A stretch of DNA of 64,000 nt from Streptomyces liangshanensis (GCF_011694815.1 NZ_CP050177.1:3479001-3543000), one strand, 5' to 3'; positions 25,132-34,882 are shown, counted from the first letter of the stretch. Numbers and translations: made by a program. The notes: generated by a model not told the origin, from the sequence alone.

Positions 25132-26409
25132 TCAGTGCTTCGCTTGCGGGCCTGCCGGGGCCACGGAGGGGGTGAGGGTGGCCGGGTCCGTCATGTACGG
25201 GGCCCAGCCGCCCTTCGGCGCCTGGCCGACGCCGAGACCGCGCAGCTTCTCGAGGATCACCGGGTCCTGCGTGTCCAGCCAGTCGGCCAGCTGACGGAAC
25301 GACACGCAGCGCACGTCCCGCTTGACGCAGACCGTCTTGATCGTCTCCTCGACGGCGCGCATGTACGTGCCGCCGTTCCAGGACTCGAAGTGGTTGCCGA
25401 TGATCAGCGGGGCGCGGTTGCCGTCGTACGCGCGGTCGAAGGCCTTCAGCAGCCCGTCCCGCATCTGGTTGCCCCAGTACGTGTGCTTGGCCGGGTCGCC
25501 CTTCGTGGTCCCCGACTGGTTGAACATGAAGTTGTAGTCCATCGACAGCGTCTCGAAGGCGCGCCCCGGCACCGGGACCAGCTGGAGCGGCAGGTCCCAC
25601 AGGCCCTCGGTCTTCTTCGGCCAGACCTGGTTGCCGACGCCGCTGGAGTCGTAGCGGAAGCCCATCGTCCGCCCGGCCAGCATCATGTTCTTCTGCCCTT
25701 CCAGGCAGGGGGTGCGGCCGCCGACCAGTTCCTTGTCGTAGTCGAAGGGCAGCGGCGGCTCGTTCGTGAGCCCCGCGTTGGTCTTCCAGCCCTTCACGAA
25801 CGCCTTGGCCTGGCTGATCTCGCTCTTCCACTCGTCGACCGACCAGGTGCCGACGCCACCGTCCTTGCCGCAGAAGTGGCCGTTGAAGTGCGTGCCGATC
25901 TCGTTGCCGTCGCGCCAGGCGCCCCGGAGCTGCCGCAGGGTGTCGGAGATCCCCTTGGTGTCGTTGAAGCCGATGTCCGAGCTGCCGGAGGCGTGCTGCG
26001 GCGGGTCGTACTGCCGGGCCTTCTCCTTGGGGAGGAGATAGACGCCGCTGAGGAAGTACGTCATGGTCGCGTCGTACTTCCGGCCCACCTCGCGGAAGTG
26101 GGAGAAGAGGCGCTGGCTGTCCTCGCCCGCCCCGTCCCACGAGAACACCACGAACTGCGGGGGCTTCTGACCGGGCTTCAACCGGAGCTGCTTGGGCAGG
26201 CGCGGCTGCGCACCGGTGTACGCGGTGGACCCGTCGCCGATGAGCCGTACGACGTTCTTGGGCGCGGCCGGGGCCTTCTTGGCCCCGTGCGCGCCCTTCT
26301 CGGCCGCGGGGCCGTCCCCCGGGGCGCCGGCGCCCGAGCAACCGGCGAGTCCGACGGCGAGCGCCGTGACGACGGCGCCGAAGGTGATTCTCTTTCTGGC
26401 GGCCAGCAT
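25132..26409 (-). CDS. Polysaccharide deacetylase-like secreted lipoprotein
   Basis: An ATG at 26409 follows GGAAGAGGTGGGCGG and gives MLAARKRITFGAV, a signal helix and lipobox VGLAGC, for a 425-residue protein. The mature domain resembles a NodB-type carbohydrate esterase: an early acidic motif VVFSWDGAGED and the zinc motif GTHFNGHFCG (HxxxH). A later segment LIIGNHFESWNGGTY probably supplies a further His. Likely action is removal of acetyl groups from a cell-wall or exported polysaccharide on the outer membrane face. It is divergent from the SulP/carbonic anhydrase gene over an A/T-rich spacer. The substrate is inferred only from the fold. Confidence 0.84.
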   Translation of the reverse strand: MLAARKRITFGAVVTALAVGLAGCSGAGAPGDGPAAEKGAHGAKKAPAAPKNVVRLIGDGSTAYTGAQPRLPKQLRLKPGQKPPQFVVFSWDGAGEDSQRLFSHFREVGRKYDATMTYFLSGVYLLPKEKARQYDPPQHASGSSDIGFNDTKGISDTLRQLRGAWRDGNEIGTHFNGHFCGKDGGVGTWSVDEWKSEISQAKAFVKGWKTNAGLTNEPPLPFDYDKELVGGRTPCLEGQKNMMLAGRTMGFRYDSSGVGNQVWPKKTEGLWDLPLQLVPVPGRAFETLSMDYNFMFNQSGTTKGDPAKHTYWGNQMRDGLLKAFDRAYDGNRAPLIIGNHFESWNGGTYMRAVEETIKTVCVKRDVRCVSFRQLADWLDTQDPVILEKLRGLGVGQAPKGGWAPYMTDPATLTPSVAPAGPQAKH

Positions 26410-26489
26410 CCGCCCACCTCTTCCTTCAGGTTTCGCGTACCGAAGTGCCGAGCGCCGCCAACCTCGCATCACGACCAAAAGGAAGATGA

Positions 26490-26610
26490 AACGACAAGCC
26501 GTACAAAATTACTAATCACTAGTTCGAGTGATTGATTACCCCAATTGACTGGAAAGTCCTGCCTGAGTCTTTACTCTGCATTACGATCTGTTTACCTAGA
26601 TTTGCCTTCG
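26490..26610. promoter_or_regulatory. A/T-rich divergent promoter region with palindrome
   Basis: This spacer between the deacetylase-like gene and the SulP gene is strikingly A/T-rich for this genome. It contains the inverted repeat AATCACT-AGTTCG-AGTGATT (26514-26533) and a TTGACT at 26545-26550. It is a plausible operator plus promoters for one or both genes. Confidence 0.5.
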
Positions 26611-26673
26611 GCTTCCCCACCGCCGCGTCCCCCCACGTTCCGCGACCGCGCCGCCCCGGAGGAGACGGGAATC

Positions 26674-29577
26674 ATGTCTGCTCGCGTACCCACTCGCGCC
26701 GACCGCGCGTCCCGATCGACCCGTACCGACCCGTCCGACCCGTCGTCCCCCGGCTCCGAGTCCGGTTCCGAGTCCGGTTCCCGGTCCGGATCCGACTCGG
26801 GCTCCGGCTCCGGCGCCCGGCCCCCCTTCCGGTCCCGGTTCCGTTTCCGGATCGCCGGGGCCGACCTGTCCGCCTCCGTCACCGTCTTCCTGATCGCGCT
26901 GCCGCTCTCGCTCGGCATCGCGCTCGCCACCGGCGCGCCGCTCCAGGGCGGCCTGGTCGCGGCGGCCGTCGGCGGCCTGGTCGTCGGCCGTCTCGGCGGC
27001 GCCCCGCTCCAGGTGAGCGGACCGGCCGCGGGGCTCACGGTCGTGACGGCCGATCTGATCCAGCTGTACGGCTGGCGCACGACCTGCGCCATCACCGTCT
27101 GCGCCGGCCTCGCCCAACTCGCCCTCTCGGCGCTGCGGGTGGCCCGCTCCGCCCTCGCCGTCAGCCCGGCGATCGTGCACGGCATGCTCGCCGGCATCGG
27201 GGTCACGATCGCCCTGTCCCAGCTCCACATCGTGCTGGGCGGCTCCCCGCAGAGCTCCGCCGTCGCCAACGTCAAGGGGCTGCCGGCCCAGCTGGCGGAC
27301 CTGCACCCCGGCGCGCTGTCGGTCAGCGCGTTCACGATCGTCGTGCTGCTCGCGTGGCCGCGGATCCCGGGGCGCGGCGGCCGGATCGTACGGAAGGTCC
27401 CCGCCACGCTCGCCGCGGTGGCCCTGGCGACCTCGGTGGCCGCCGTCTTCGGGGTGAGCCTCCCCCGGGTCGACCTGCCCTCGTGGCGCAACCACGCCCT
27501 CCCGGAGCTGCCCGAGGGGCCGGTGCTCGGGCTGATCGCCGCGGTGCTGACGGTCACGCTGGTCGGCAGCGTCGAGTCGCTGCTCTCCGCGGTCGCCGTG
27601 GACAAGCTGGTGGCCGCGCGCAAGGAGCCGGCCGTCCGGATCCCGCGCGCCCGTCTCGACCGCGAGCTGTTCGGTCAGGGGTCGGGCAACGTCCTGTCCG
27701 GCGCGCTCGGCGGGCTGCCCATCACGGGCGTCGCCGTCCGCAGCTCGGCCAACGTGGCGGCCGGCGCGGTGAGCCGGAACTCGACGATGCTCCACGGGCT
27801 GTGGGTCGCGGTCGCGGCGCTGCTGCTGGTGCCGGTGCTCGACCTCATCCCCCTGGCGGCGCTGGCCGCGCTGGTGATGGTCGTGGGGATCCAGATGGTC
27901 AACCTCGTCCATCTGCGCAGCGTGAAGCGGAACCGCGAGATGCTGGTGTACGCGGTGACGCTGGCCGGGGTGGTGTTCACCGGCGTCCTCGAAGGGGTGG
28001 CGATCGGGATCGCCGTCGCGGTGGCGGTCGCGATGCACCGGCTGACCAGGACGCGGATCACGGTGGCCGAGCGGAACGGTGTCCACCGCATCCGGGTCCG
28101 GGGCCAGTTGACGTTCCTGGCGGTGCCGCGACTCAGCCGGATCCTCCAGGAGGTGCCGCAGCGCGCGGACAGCGTGGTCGAGCTGGACGGGTCCTTCATG
28201 GACCACGCGGCGTACGAGGCGTTGCACGACTGGCAGACGGCGCATCTCGCGCAAGGGGGGACGGTGGAGTTCACCGGGCGGGCCGGCGGGAGGATCGCCG
28301 AGCCGACGACGGAGCTCCAGTCCTGTTGCCGTCCGTGGACGCCGTGGCGCAACCACCACTGCGGGGAGCACCCTGCGGCGGAGGCGACGCGGGAGGCGGC
28401 CGTCGCCGAGGTGTCGGGCGCGAGTCCGTCCTCGGACGTGGCCCCGGCAGACGTGCCCGCGACGGAGCCGACAGCGCCCGGCACGACGGCGGTCAGCGCG
28501 ATGACGCCCGACACGACGACGGCCGACGCAACGACGGCCGACGCAACGACGGCCGAAGCGACCGCGCCCGGGGCGACGGCCTCCGGCCCGGGCCCGCTCG
28601 ACAAGACCGCCCCCTCGGTCGCTCCGACCTCGCCCGGGGACCACCCTTCCGAGGACCACCCCTCCGAGAACCACCCCTCCGAGAACCACCTGCCCGAGGG
28701 CCACGCCTCCGGGGCCCCCTCCGGGAACCTCTCGGCGCACATCAACGCGCTCAACGCCGGCACGCCCACCCCTGACCTGTCCGCCACCGCTCCCTCCCCC
28801 GCCACCCCCCGCGTCACCGAGCCCCACCCCGGGCGGCGGCCCGCGGGCGGCGGGGCGAGCAGTCGTCAACTGGCCAGCGGGATCAGCTCGTTCCAGCGCA
28901 ACACGGCTCCCCATGTCCGGGAGGAGCTGGCGCGGCTCGCCCGCGAGGGGCAGCGCCCGTCGCAGCTCTTCCTCACCTGCGCGGACTCCCGCCTGGTCAC
29001 CAGCATGATCACGTCCAGCGGTCCGGGCGACCTCTTCACCGTACGGAACGTCGGGAACCTCGTGCCGCACCCCGGCGCCGACGGCGCGCACGGTACGGGG
29101 GACGACTCGGTGGCGGCCGCGATCGAGTACGCCGTGGACGTCCTCCGCGTCCAGTCCATCACCGTCTGCGGGCACTCCGGATGCGGCGCGATGCAGGCCC
29201 TGTTGAACACGCCGGACGTCAACGGCGAGCCCCGCACCCCCCTGCGGCGCTGGTTGCGGCACGGGCAGCCGAGCCTGGACCGGATGAAGAGCAAACGTCA
29301 CTCCTGGGCCAGGATCTCCGGACGGCTGCCGGCCGACGCGGTCGAGCAGCTCTGCCTGACCAACGTCGTCCAGCAGTTGGAGCACCTGCGCGCCCATGAC
29401 GCGGTCGCGCGCGGACTGGCCGACGGGAGGCTGGAGTTGCACGGCATGTACTTCCACGTCGGCGAGGCGCAGGCGTACCTGCTGGCCGACGGCAGTACGA
29501 CGGGCAGTTCGGGCGGCGGCGACGAAGAGGTGTTCAACCGCGTGGCTCCCACGGCCCTGGAGGGCTCGCGCGCCTGA
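26674..29577 (+). CDS. SulP anion transporter fused to beta-carbonic anhydrase
   Basis: The ATG at 26674, after GGAGGAGACGGG, gives a 967-residue fusion. After a Ser/Gly-rich N-terminus, residues about 65-450 are a SulP/SLC26 permease (ADLSASVTVFLIALPLSLGI, QVSGPAAGLTVV). Residues about 460-550 are a STAS-type domain (GVHRIRVRGQLTFLAVPRL). A Thr/Ala- and His/Pro-rich linker follows, with TTADA and HPSEN repeats. Residues about 730-960 are a beta-carbonic anhydrase with zinc ligands in TCADSR and GHSGCGAM. The pairing suggests bicarbonate uptake coupled to CO2 interconversion, as in Rv3273. The enzyme domain must be cytoplasmic. Confidence 0.93.
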   Translation: MSARVPTRADRASRSTRTDPSDPSSPGSESGSESGSRSGSDSGSGSGARPPFRSRFRFRIAGADLSASVTVFLIALPLSLGIALATGAPLQGGLVAAAVGGLVVGRLGGAPLQVSGPAAGLTVVTADLIQLYGWRTTCAITVCAGLAQLALSALRVARSALAVSPAIVHGMLAGIGVTIALSQLHIVLGGSPQSSAVANVKGLPAQLADLHPGALSVSAFTIVVLLAWPRIPGRGGRIVRKVPATLAAVALATSVAAVFGVSLPRVDLPSWRNHALPELPEGPVLGLIAAVLTVTLVGSVESLLSAVAVDKLVAARKEPAVRIPRARLDRELFGQGSGNVLSGALGGLPITGVAVRSSANVAAGAVSRNSTMLHGLWVAVAALLLVPVLDLIPLAALAALVMVVGIQMVNLVHLRSVKRNREMLVYAVTLAGVVFTGVLEGVAIGIAVAVAVAMHRLTRTRITVAERNGVHRIRVRGQLTFLAVPRLSRILQEVPQRADSVVELDGSFMDHAAYEALHDWQTAHLAQGGTVEFTGRAGGRIAEPTTELQSCCRPWTPWRNHHCGEHPAAEATREAAVAEVSGASPSSDVAPADVPATEPTAPGTTAVSAMTPDTTTADATTADATTAEATAPGATASGPGPLDKTAPSVAPTSPGDHPSEDHPSENHPSENHLPEGHASGAPSGNLSAHINALNAGTPTPDLSATAPSPATPRVTEPHPGRRPAGGGASSRQLASGISSFQRNTAPHVREELARLAREGQRPSQLFLTCADSRLVTSMITSSGPGDLFTVRNVGNLVPHPGADGAHGTGDDSVAAAIEYAVDVLRVQSITVCGHSGCGAMQALLNTPDVNGEPRTPLRRWLRHGQPSLDRMKSKRHSWARISGRLPADAVEQLCLTNVVQQLEHLRAHDAVARGLADGRLELHGMYFHVGEAQAYLLADGSTTGSSGGGDEEVFNRVAPTALEGSRA

Positions 29578-29617
29578 ACCGTAGGCGCCTCCCGTCCGTG
29601 AGAGTGTGTGGCCCGCC

Positions 29618-29654
29618 GTGGCCCTCTTCCCCGCCGCCCGGGGCGGAGGGCCAC
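29618..29654 (+). terminator. Terminator hairpin after the SulP/carbonic anhydrase gene
   Basis: Arms GTGGCCCTC (29618-29626) and GAGGGCCAC (29646-29654) enclose a G+C-rich loop that can pair further. It lies 40 bases after the stop codon and before acs. Confidence 0.6.
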
Positions 29655-29808
29655 GCCCCGTCGTACCCGAAGAGCCTCCGCGGCAGGGCCGTACCCCACA
29701 CAGGTCTAAACCAATTGCCGGAAGGGCCTTGTCACCCGGGCATCCGCCTGATGAGCTAGGCCAGGGACACATAGGACGCCCTGGGGACGCCCGGGAGAGG
29801 GAGATGTC

Positions 29809-31764
29809 GTGAGCAACGAAAGCCTGGCCAATCTGCTCAAGGAGGAGCGGCGGTTCGCGCCGCCGTCCGAGCTGGTCGCGCACGCCAATGTGACGGCGGA
29901 GGCCTACGAGCAGGCCGAGGCGGACCGGCTCGGCTTCTGGGCCGAGCAGGCGAGGCGGCTCACCTGGGTCACCGAGCCGACCGAGACGCTGGACTGGTCG
30001 AACCCGCCCTTCGCGAAGTGGTTCGCGGACGGTGAGCTCAACGTCGCGTACAACTGCGTGGACCGTCACGTGGAGGCCGGCAACGGCGACCGGGTCGCGA
30101 TCCACTTCGAGGGAGAGCCGGGCGACAGCCGCTCGATCACCTACACGGAGCTCCAGGACGAGGTCTCCCGCGCCGCCAACGCGCTGACGGAGCTGGGCGT
30201 TCAGGCCGGCGACCGGGTCGCGGTCTACCTGCCGATGATCCCCGAGGCCGCGATCGCGATGCTCGCCTGCGCCCGGATCGGAGCGGCGCACTCCGTCGTC
30301 TTCGGCGGCTTCTCCGCCGACGCGGTCGCCTCCCGCATCCAGGACGCGGACGCCAAGGTCGTCATCACCGCCGACGGTGGCTACCGCCGCGGCAAGCCGA
30401 CCGCGCTCAAGCCCGCCATCGACGAGGCGGTCACGAAGTGCCCGCAGGTCGAACACGTGCTGGTCGTGCGCCGTACGGGGCAGGACACCGCCTTCGACAG
30501 CACCCGTGACGTGTGGTGGCACGAGATCGTCGCCCGCCAGGCCGCGACCCACACCCCGCAGGCGTTCGGCGCGGAGCACCCCCTCTTCATCCTCTACACG
30601 TCCGGGACGACGGGGAAGCCGAAGGGCATCCTCCACACCTCCGGCGGCTACCTCACCCAGGCGGCCTACACCCACCACGCCGTCTTCGACCTCAAGCCCG
30701 AGTCGGACGTCTACTGGTGCACGGCCGACATCGGCTGGGTGACGGGCCACTCGTACATCGTGTACGGGCCGCTCGCCAACGGCGCCACGCAGGTCATGTA
30801 CGAGGGCACCCCCGACACCCCGCACCAGGGGCGGTTCTGGGAGATCGTCCAGAAGTACGGGGTGACGATCCTCTACACCGCGCCGACCGCGATCCGTACG
30901 TTCATGAAGTGGGGCGACGACATCCCCGCCAAGTTCGACCTGAGCAGTCTCCGGGTCCTGGGCTCGGTCGGTGAGCCGATCAACCCCGAGGCGTGGATCT
31001 GGTACCGCGAGCACATCGGCGCCGGCAAGACCCCCATCGTGGACACCTGGTGGCAGACCGAGACCGGCGCGATGATGATCTCGCCGCTCCCCGGCGTCAC
31101 CGAGACGAAGCCGGGCTCCGCCCAGCGCGCCCTGCCCGGCATCTCCGCCACGGTGGTGGACGACGAGGCCAACGAGGTCCCGAACGGGGGCGGCGGGTAC
31201 CTGGTCCTGACCGAGCCGTGGCCCTCGATGCTCCGGACGATCTGGGGCGACGACCAGCGGTTCATCGACACGTACTGGTCCCGCTTCGAGGGCAAGTACT
31301 TCGCCGGTGACGGCGCGAAGAAGGACGACGACGGGGACATCTGGCTGCTGGGCCGGGTGGACGACGTCATGCTGATCTCGGGTCACAACATCTCGACCAC
31401 CGAGGTCGAGTCGGCGCTCGTCTCGCACCCCAAGGTCGCGGAGGCCGCCGTGGTCGGCGCCGCCGACGAGACCACCGGCCAGGCCATCGTGGCGTTCGTC
31501 ATCCTGCGCGGCACCGCCAGCGTCGACGACGGGCTCGTCGCCGAGCTGCGCAACCACGTCGGTACGGCCCTGGGCCCGATCGCCAAGCCCAAGCGGATCC
31601 TGCCGGTGGCGGAGCTGCCGAAGACCCGCTCGGGCAAGATCATGCGGCGCCTGCTGCGCGACGTGGCCGAGAACAGGACCCTCGGGGACGTCACGACCCT
31701 CACCGACTCCTCCGTCATGGACCTCATCCAGACGCAGCTGCCGTCGGCCACCACCGAGGACTGA
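29809..31764 (+). CDS. acs: Acetyl-CoA synthetase
   Basis: Acs makes acetyl-CoA from acetate, ATP and CoA through acetyl-AMP. The 651-residue protein has the AMP-binding signature [12 protein letters not shown], the core motif DTWWQTETG, and the C-terminal [15 protein letters not shown] whose lysine is the usual acetylation switch. The GTG start at 29809 follows GGGAGAGGGAG. Length and motifs match the full enzyme. Terminator-like hairpins on both sides suggest a single-gene unit. The catalytic lysine means it may be regulated by acetylation and deacetylation. Confidence 0.97.
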   Translation: MSNESLANLLKEERRFAPPSELVAHANVTAEAYEQAEADRLGFWAEQARRLTWVTEPTETLDWSNPPFAKWFADGELNVAYNCVDRHVEAGNGDRVAIHFEGEPGDSRSITYTELQDEVSRAANALTELGVQAGDRVAVYLPMIPEAAIAMLACARIGAAHSVVFGGFSADAVASRIQDADAKVVITADGGYRRGKPTALKPAIDEAVTKCPQVEHVLVVRRTGQDTAFDSTRDVWWHEIVARQAATHTPQAFGAEHPLFILYTSGTTGKPKGILHTSGGYLTQAAYTHHAVFDLKPESDVYWCTADIGWVTGHSYIVYGPLANGATQVMYEGTPDTPHQGRFWEIVQKYGVTILYTAPTAIRTFMKWGDDIPAKFDLSSLRVLGSVGEPINPEAWIWYREHIGAGKTPIVDTWWQTETGAMMISPLPGVTETKPGSAQRALPGISATVVDDEANEVPNGGGGYLVLTEPWPSMLRTIWGDDQRFIDTYWSRFEGKYFAGDGAKKDDDGDIWLLGRVDDVMLISGHNISTTEVESALVSHPKVAEAAVVGAADETTGQAIVAFVILRGTASVDDGLVAELRNHVGTALGPIAKPKRILPVAELPKTRSGKIMRRLLRDVAENRTLGDVTTLTDSSVMDLIQTQLPSATTED

Positions 31765-31824
31765 CCGCCACCGCGCGAAGCGGCCGGAGCACCGAGCCCC
31801 GCCGCGCGCACGAACCGTCCGTAT

Positions 31825-31857
31825 CGGGGCACCCGGGTCAACACCCCGGGTGCCCCG
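31825..31857 (+). terminator. acs terminator
   Basis: A perfect 13-base stem CGGGGCACCCGGG/CCCGGGTGCCCCG (31825-31837, 31845-31857) with loop TCAACAC, 60 bases after the acs stop. Confidence 0.75.
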
Positions 31858-31884
31858 GCGCGCACCCGGGTACGGTGTGCGGGA

Positions 31885-31918
31885 CGCCAACAAATCAACA
31901 CCGCCAACAAATCAACAC
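31885..31918 (+). repeat. Exact 17-base tandem duplication upstream of nhaA
   Basis: CGCCAACAAATCAACAC occurs twice head-to-tail (31885-31901, 31902-31918), about 50 bases before the nhaA start. It is A-rich against the surrounding sequence and may be an operator. Confidence 0.7.
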
Positions 31919-31966
31919 CGAGCATTCTGGGTGCGCCGGGAAGTCTGGTCGGCAACGTGATCCGCC

Positions 31967-33400
31967 ATGTCCGCCGAACCGCCCCGGAGGTACGACCCCG
32001 TGCCAGCCCCCACGGCCACCACGGCCCGCAAGTTCCTCGGCCGGCTGCCGCTGCCCGAGCGCAACCACCTCGCCGACGCGCTGCGTACCGAGACGGTGGG
32101 CGGACTGCTCCTCCTCGCCGCTGCCGTCGCGGCCCTGATCTGGGCCAACACCCCGGCGAGCGCCTCGTACGCCTCCGTACGTGACTTCCACCTCGGCCCC
32201 GCCGCCCTCGGCCTGCACCTCTCCGTCCAGCACTGGGCGGCCGACGGCCTCCTCGCCGTCTTCTTCTTCGTGGCCGGCGTGGAGCTGAAGCGCGAGCTGG
32301 TCGCCGGCGAGCTGCGCGATCCCCGGGCCGCCGCCCTCCCCGTCATCGCCGCGCTCTGCGGGATGGCGACCCCGGCGCTCGTCTACCTGGTCGTGAACGT
32401 GGTGGGCGGCGGGTCCCTCGACGGCTGGGCCGTGCCCACGGCCACCGACATCGCCTTCGCCCTCGCCGTCCTGGCCGTCCTCGGCACCTCCCTGCCCGCC
32501 GCGCTCCGCGCCTTCCTCCTCACCCTCGCCGTCGTCGACGACCTCTTCGCGATCCTGATCATCGCCGTCTTCTTCACGAGCGACCTGGACTTCGCCGCGC
32601 TCGGCGGCGCGTTCGCCGGCCTCGCGCTCTTCTGGCTGCTGCTCAGGAAGGGCGTCAAGGGCTGGTACGTGTACGTCCCGCTCGCCCTCGTCAACTGGGG
32701 GCTCATGTACAACAGCGGCGTCCACGCCACCATCGCGGGCGTGGCGATGGGCCTGATGCTCCGCTGCGTCAGGACCGGCGACGAGACCCGGTCCCCGGGC
32801 GAGCGCGTCGAGCACCTGGTGCGCCCCCTGTCGGCGGGGGTCGCCGTGCCCGTGTTCGCGCTCTTCTCCGCGGGCGTACTGGTGACCGGGAGCGTCCTCG
32901 GCGACGTCTTCACCCGCCCGGAGACCCTCGGGGTGGTCCTGGGGCTGGTGGCGGGCAAGGCCGTCGGCATCTTCGGCGGTACGTGGCTCGCGGCGCGCTT
33001 CACGCGGGCGCGCCTCAACGAGGACCTGGCCTGGCCCGACGTGTTCGCGGTCGCCGTCCTCGCCGGGATCGGCTTCACCGTGTCGCTCCTCATCGGCGAA
33101 CTGGCGTTCGCCGGGAACGCGGCGCTCACCGACGAGGTGAAGGCCTCCGTCCTGCTCGGCTCCCTCGTGGCGGCGGTCCTCGCCGGCGTGCTGCTCAAGC
33201 TGCGCGTACGGACCTACCGGGCGCTGTACGAGGCCGAGGAGCGCGACGAGGACGAGGACGGCGTACCGGACATCTATGAACAGGACGATCCCGGGTATCA
33301 CCTGCGCATGGCCGCGATCTTCGAGGCGAAGGCCGCCGAGCACCGCCGTCTGGCGGAACACGCGGGGGCAACGCGCGATGACGGCGACGGTCCGGCATGA
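31967..33400 (+). CDS. nhaA: Na+/H+ antiporter NhaA with calcium-loop-like tail
   Basis: A 477-residue NhaA that exchanges sodium for protons across the cell membrane. The core has about twelve helices; the essential aspartate pair is in LTLAVVDDLFAI, and the family motifs FFFVAGVELKRELV and VPTATDIAFALAVL are present. After the last helix a cytoplasmic tail of about 70 residues contains DEDEDGVPDIYE, which matches the calcium-binding loop pattern DxDxDGxxDxxE. The E. coli protein (about 390 residues) lacks such a tail. Downstream come a holin-like gene and an epoxide hydrolase gene, closely spaced on the same strand. Confidence 0.94.
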   Translation: MSAEPPRRYDPVPAPTATTARKFLGRLPLPERNHLADALRTETVGGLLLLAAAVAALIWANTPASASYASVRDFHLGPAALGLHLSVQHWAADGLLAVFFFVAGVELKRELVAGELRDPRAAALPVIAALCGMATPALVYLVVNVVGGGSLDGWAVPTATDIAFALAVLAVLGTSLPAALRAFLLTLAVVDDLFAILIIAVFFTSDLDFAALGGAFAGLALFWLLLRKGVKGWYVYVPLALVNWGLMYNSGVHATIAGVAMGLMLRCVRTGDETRSPGERVEHLVRPLSAGVAVPVFALFSAGVLVTGSVLGDVFTRPETLGVVLGLVAGKAVGIFGGTWLAARFTRARLNEDLAWPDVFAVAVLAGIGFTVSLLIGELAFAGNAALTDEVKASVLLGSLVAAVLAGVLLKLRVRTYRALYEAEERDEDEDGVPDIYEQDDPGYHLRMAAIFEAKAAEHRRLAEHAGATRDDGDGPA

Positions 33401-33467
33401 TCTGACAACGGATCCGCCACACATGACCCACACACGCGAGACCCAGAGCGAGAAGAGGGAGTCACCG

Positions 33468-33962
33468 ATGAGCGACCCCGGCAGGAAAGCCGCCGACGCA
33501 GTCCGGACCGGCGTCATCGTGGAACCCGTCAGTGCCGACCGCAGCCTCGGCCAGCTGGTCGCCGAGGCGACGACCGAGCTGTCCGGGCTGGTGCACGACG
33601 AGATCGCGCTCGCCAAGGCGGAGATCCGGGAGGACGTCAAGCGGGGCGCGATCGGCGGCGGGGCCATCGCCGTCGCGGGGATCCTCGCCCTCTTCTCGCT
33701 GCCGGTGTTCAGCTTCGCGGCGGCGTACGGCATCCACAACTGGGGACTGGGCCTCGCCTGGTCGTTCCTGATCGTGGGCGGGGCGTTCGTGGTGCTCGCG
33801 GGCCTGCTGGCCGGGCTCGCCGTACTCAAGTTCAAGAAGATCAAGCCGCCGGAGAAGACCATCGCCTCGTCCAAGGAGACGGCGGCCGTTCTCCAGAACG
33901 CGAAGCCTCACCCCCGGGGGGTCCGGCAGGAGACCAAGTCTGTGGCACGCTCGTCCGCATGA
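33468..33962 (+). CDS. Holin-X/DUF1469-type membrane protein
   Basis: This 164-residue protein follows AAGAGGGAGTCACCG with ATG at 33468. An amphipathic helix (QLVAEATTELSGLVHDEIAL) precedes two membrane helices (AIAVAGILALFSLPVFSFAA and SFLIVGGAFVVLAGLLAGLA) and a basic tail. This is the actinobacterial 'putative holin' family (DUF1469); Rv3669 holds the equivalent place. A true phage lysis role is unlikely in this chromosomal setting. Its stop overlaps the start of the next gene (ATGA), so the two are translated together. Confidence 0.86.
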   Translation: MSDPGRKAADAVRTGVIVEPVSADRSLGQLVAEATTELSGLVHDEIALAKAEIREDVKRGAIGGGAIAVAGILALFSLPVFSFAAAYGIHNWGLGLAWSFLIVGGAFVVLAGLLAGLAVLKFKKIKPPEKTIASSKETAAVLQNAKPHPRGVRQETKSVARSSA

Positions 33963-34882
33963 CCGTCCCTGATTCCGCCTCCGCCGTCCGCCTCGATGGC
34001 CCGTGGGTCCACCGCGACGTGGCGGCCAACGGCGCGCGCTTCCACATCGCCGAGGTGGGCGACGGACCGCTGGTGCTGCTGCTGCACGGGTTCCCGCAGT
34101 TCTGGTGGACGTGGCGGCACCAGCTGACTGCGCTCGCGGACGCCGGGTACCGGGCGGTCGCCATGGACCTGCGGGGGGTGGGCGGCAGCGACCGTACGCC
34201 GCGGGGGTACGACCCCGCCAACCTGGCGCTCGACATCACCGGCGTCGTGCGCTCCCTCGGCGAGCCCGACGCGGCCCTCGTGGGGCACGACCTGGGCGGC
34301 TACCTCGCGTGGACGGCCGCCGTCATGCGGCCCAAGCTGGTGCGCAGGCTCGCGGTGTCCTCGATGCCGCACCCGCGCCGCTGGCGCTCCTCGATGCTCT
34401 CCGACCTGTCGCAGAGCCGGGCCGGCTCGTACATCTGGGGCTTCCAGCGGCCGTGGCTGCCGGAACGTCAGCTCGTGGCGGACGACGCGGCGCTGGTGGG
34501 GCAGCTGATCCGGGAGTGGTCGGGGCCGACCCTGCCGGACGAGGAGGCGATCGGCGTCTACCGGCGGGCGATGACCATCCCGTCCACGGCGCACTGCTCG
34601 ATCGAGCCGTACCGCTGGATGGTGCGGTCGATGGCCCGTCCGGACGGCATCCAGTTCAACCGGCGCATGAAGCGCCCGGTACGGGTGCCCACCCTCCAGC
34701 TGCACGGGTCGCTGGACCCGGCGATGCGTACGCGCAGCACGGCGGGGTCGGCGGAGTACGTGGAGGCGCCCTACCGGTGGCGGCTCTTCGACGGGCTCGG
34801 GCACTTCCCGCACGAGGAGGACCCGGCGGCGTTCTCCTCGGAGCTGATCAACTGGCTGAAGGACCCGGAACCGGACCGCTGA
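33959..34882 (+). CDS. Epoxide hydrolase-like alpha/beta hydrolase (EphE type)
   Basis: A 307-residue alpha/beta hydrolase with the oxyanion motif HGFPQFWW, nucleophile elbow VGHDLGGYLAW (Asp, as in epoxide hydrolases, not Ser) and a C-terminal HFPHEEDP histidine. An Asp nucleophile with the HGFP motif fits soluble epoxide hydrolases that open epoxides through an ester intermediate. In M. tuberculosis ephE (Rv3670) lies at the same position before marP. The ATG is coupled to the holin-like gene. The physiological substrate is unknown. Confidence 0.9.
   Translation: MTVPDSASAVRLDGPWVHRDVAANGARFHIAEVGDGPLVLLLHGFPQFWWTWRHQLTALADAGYRAVAMDLRGVGGSDRTPRGYDPANLALDITGVVRSLGEPDAALVGHDLGGYLAWTAAVMRPKLVRRLAVSSMPHPRRWRSSMLSDLSQSRAGSYIWGFQRPWLPERQLVADDAALVGQLIREWSGPTLPDEEAIGVYRRAMTIPSTAHCSIEPYRWMVRSMARPDGIQFNRRMKRPVRVPTLQLHGSLDPAMRTRSTAGSAEYVEAPYRWRLFDGLGHFPHEEDPAAFSSELINWLKDPEPDR

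Noticed and set aside
26596..31893. Very long open frame (1765 codons) on the minus strand
   Set aside because: It lies opposite the SulP/carbonic anhydrase and acs genes; the high G+C third-position bias creates long antisense frames. Its translation is low-complexity Arg/Gly/Asp-rich without domains.
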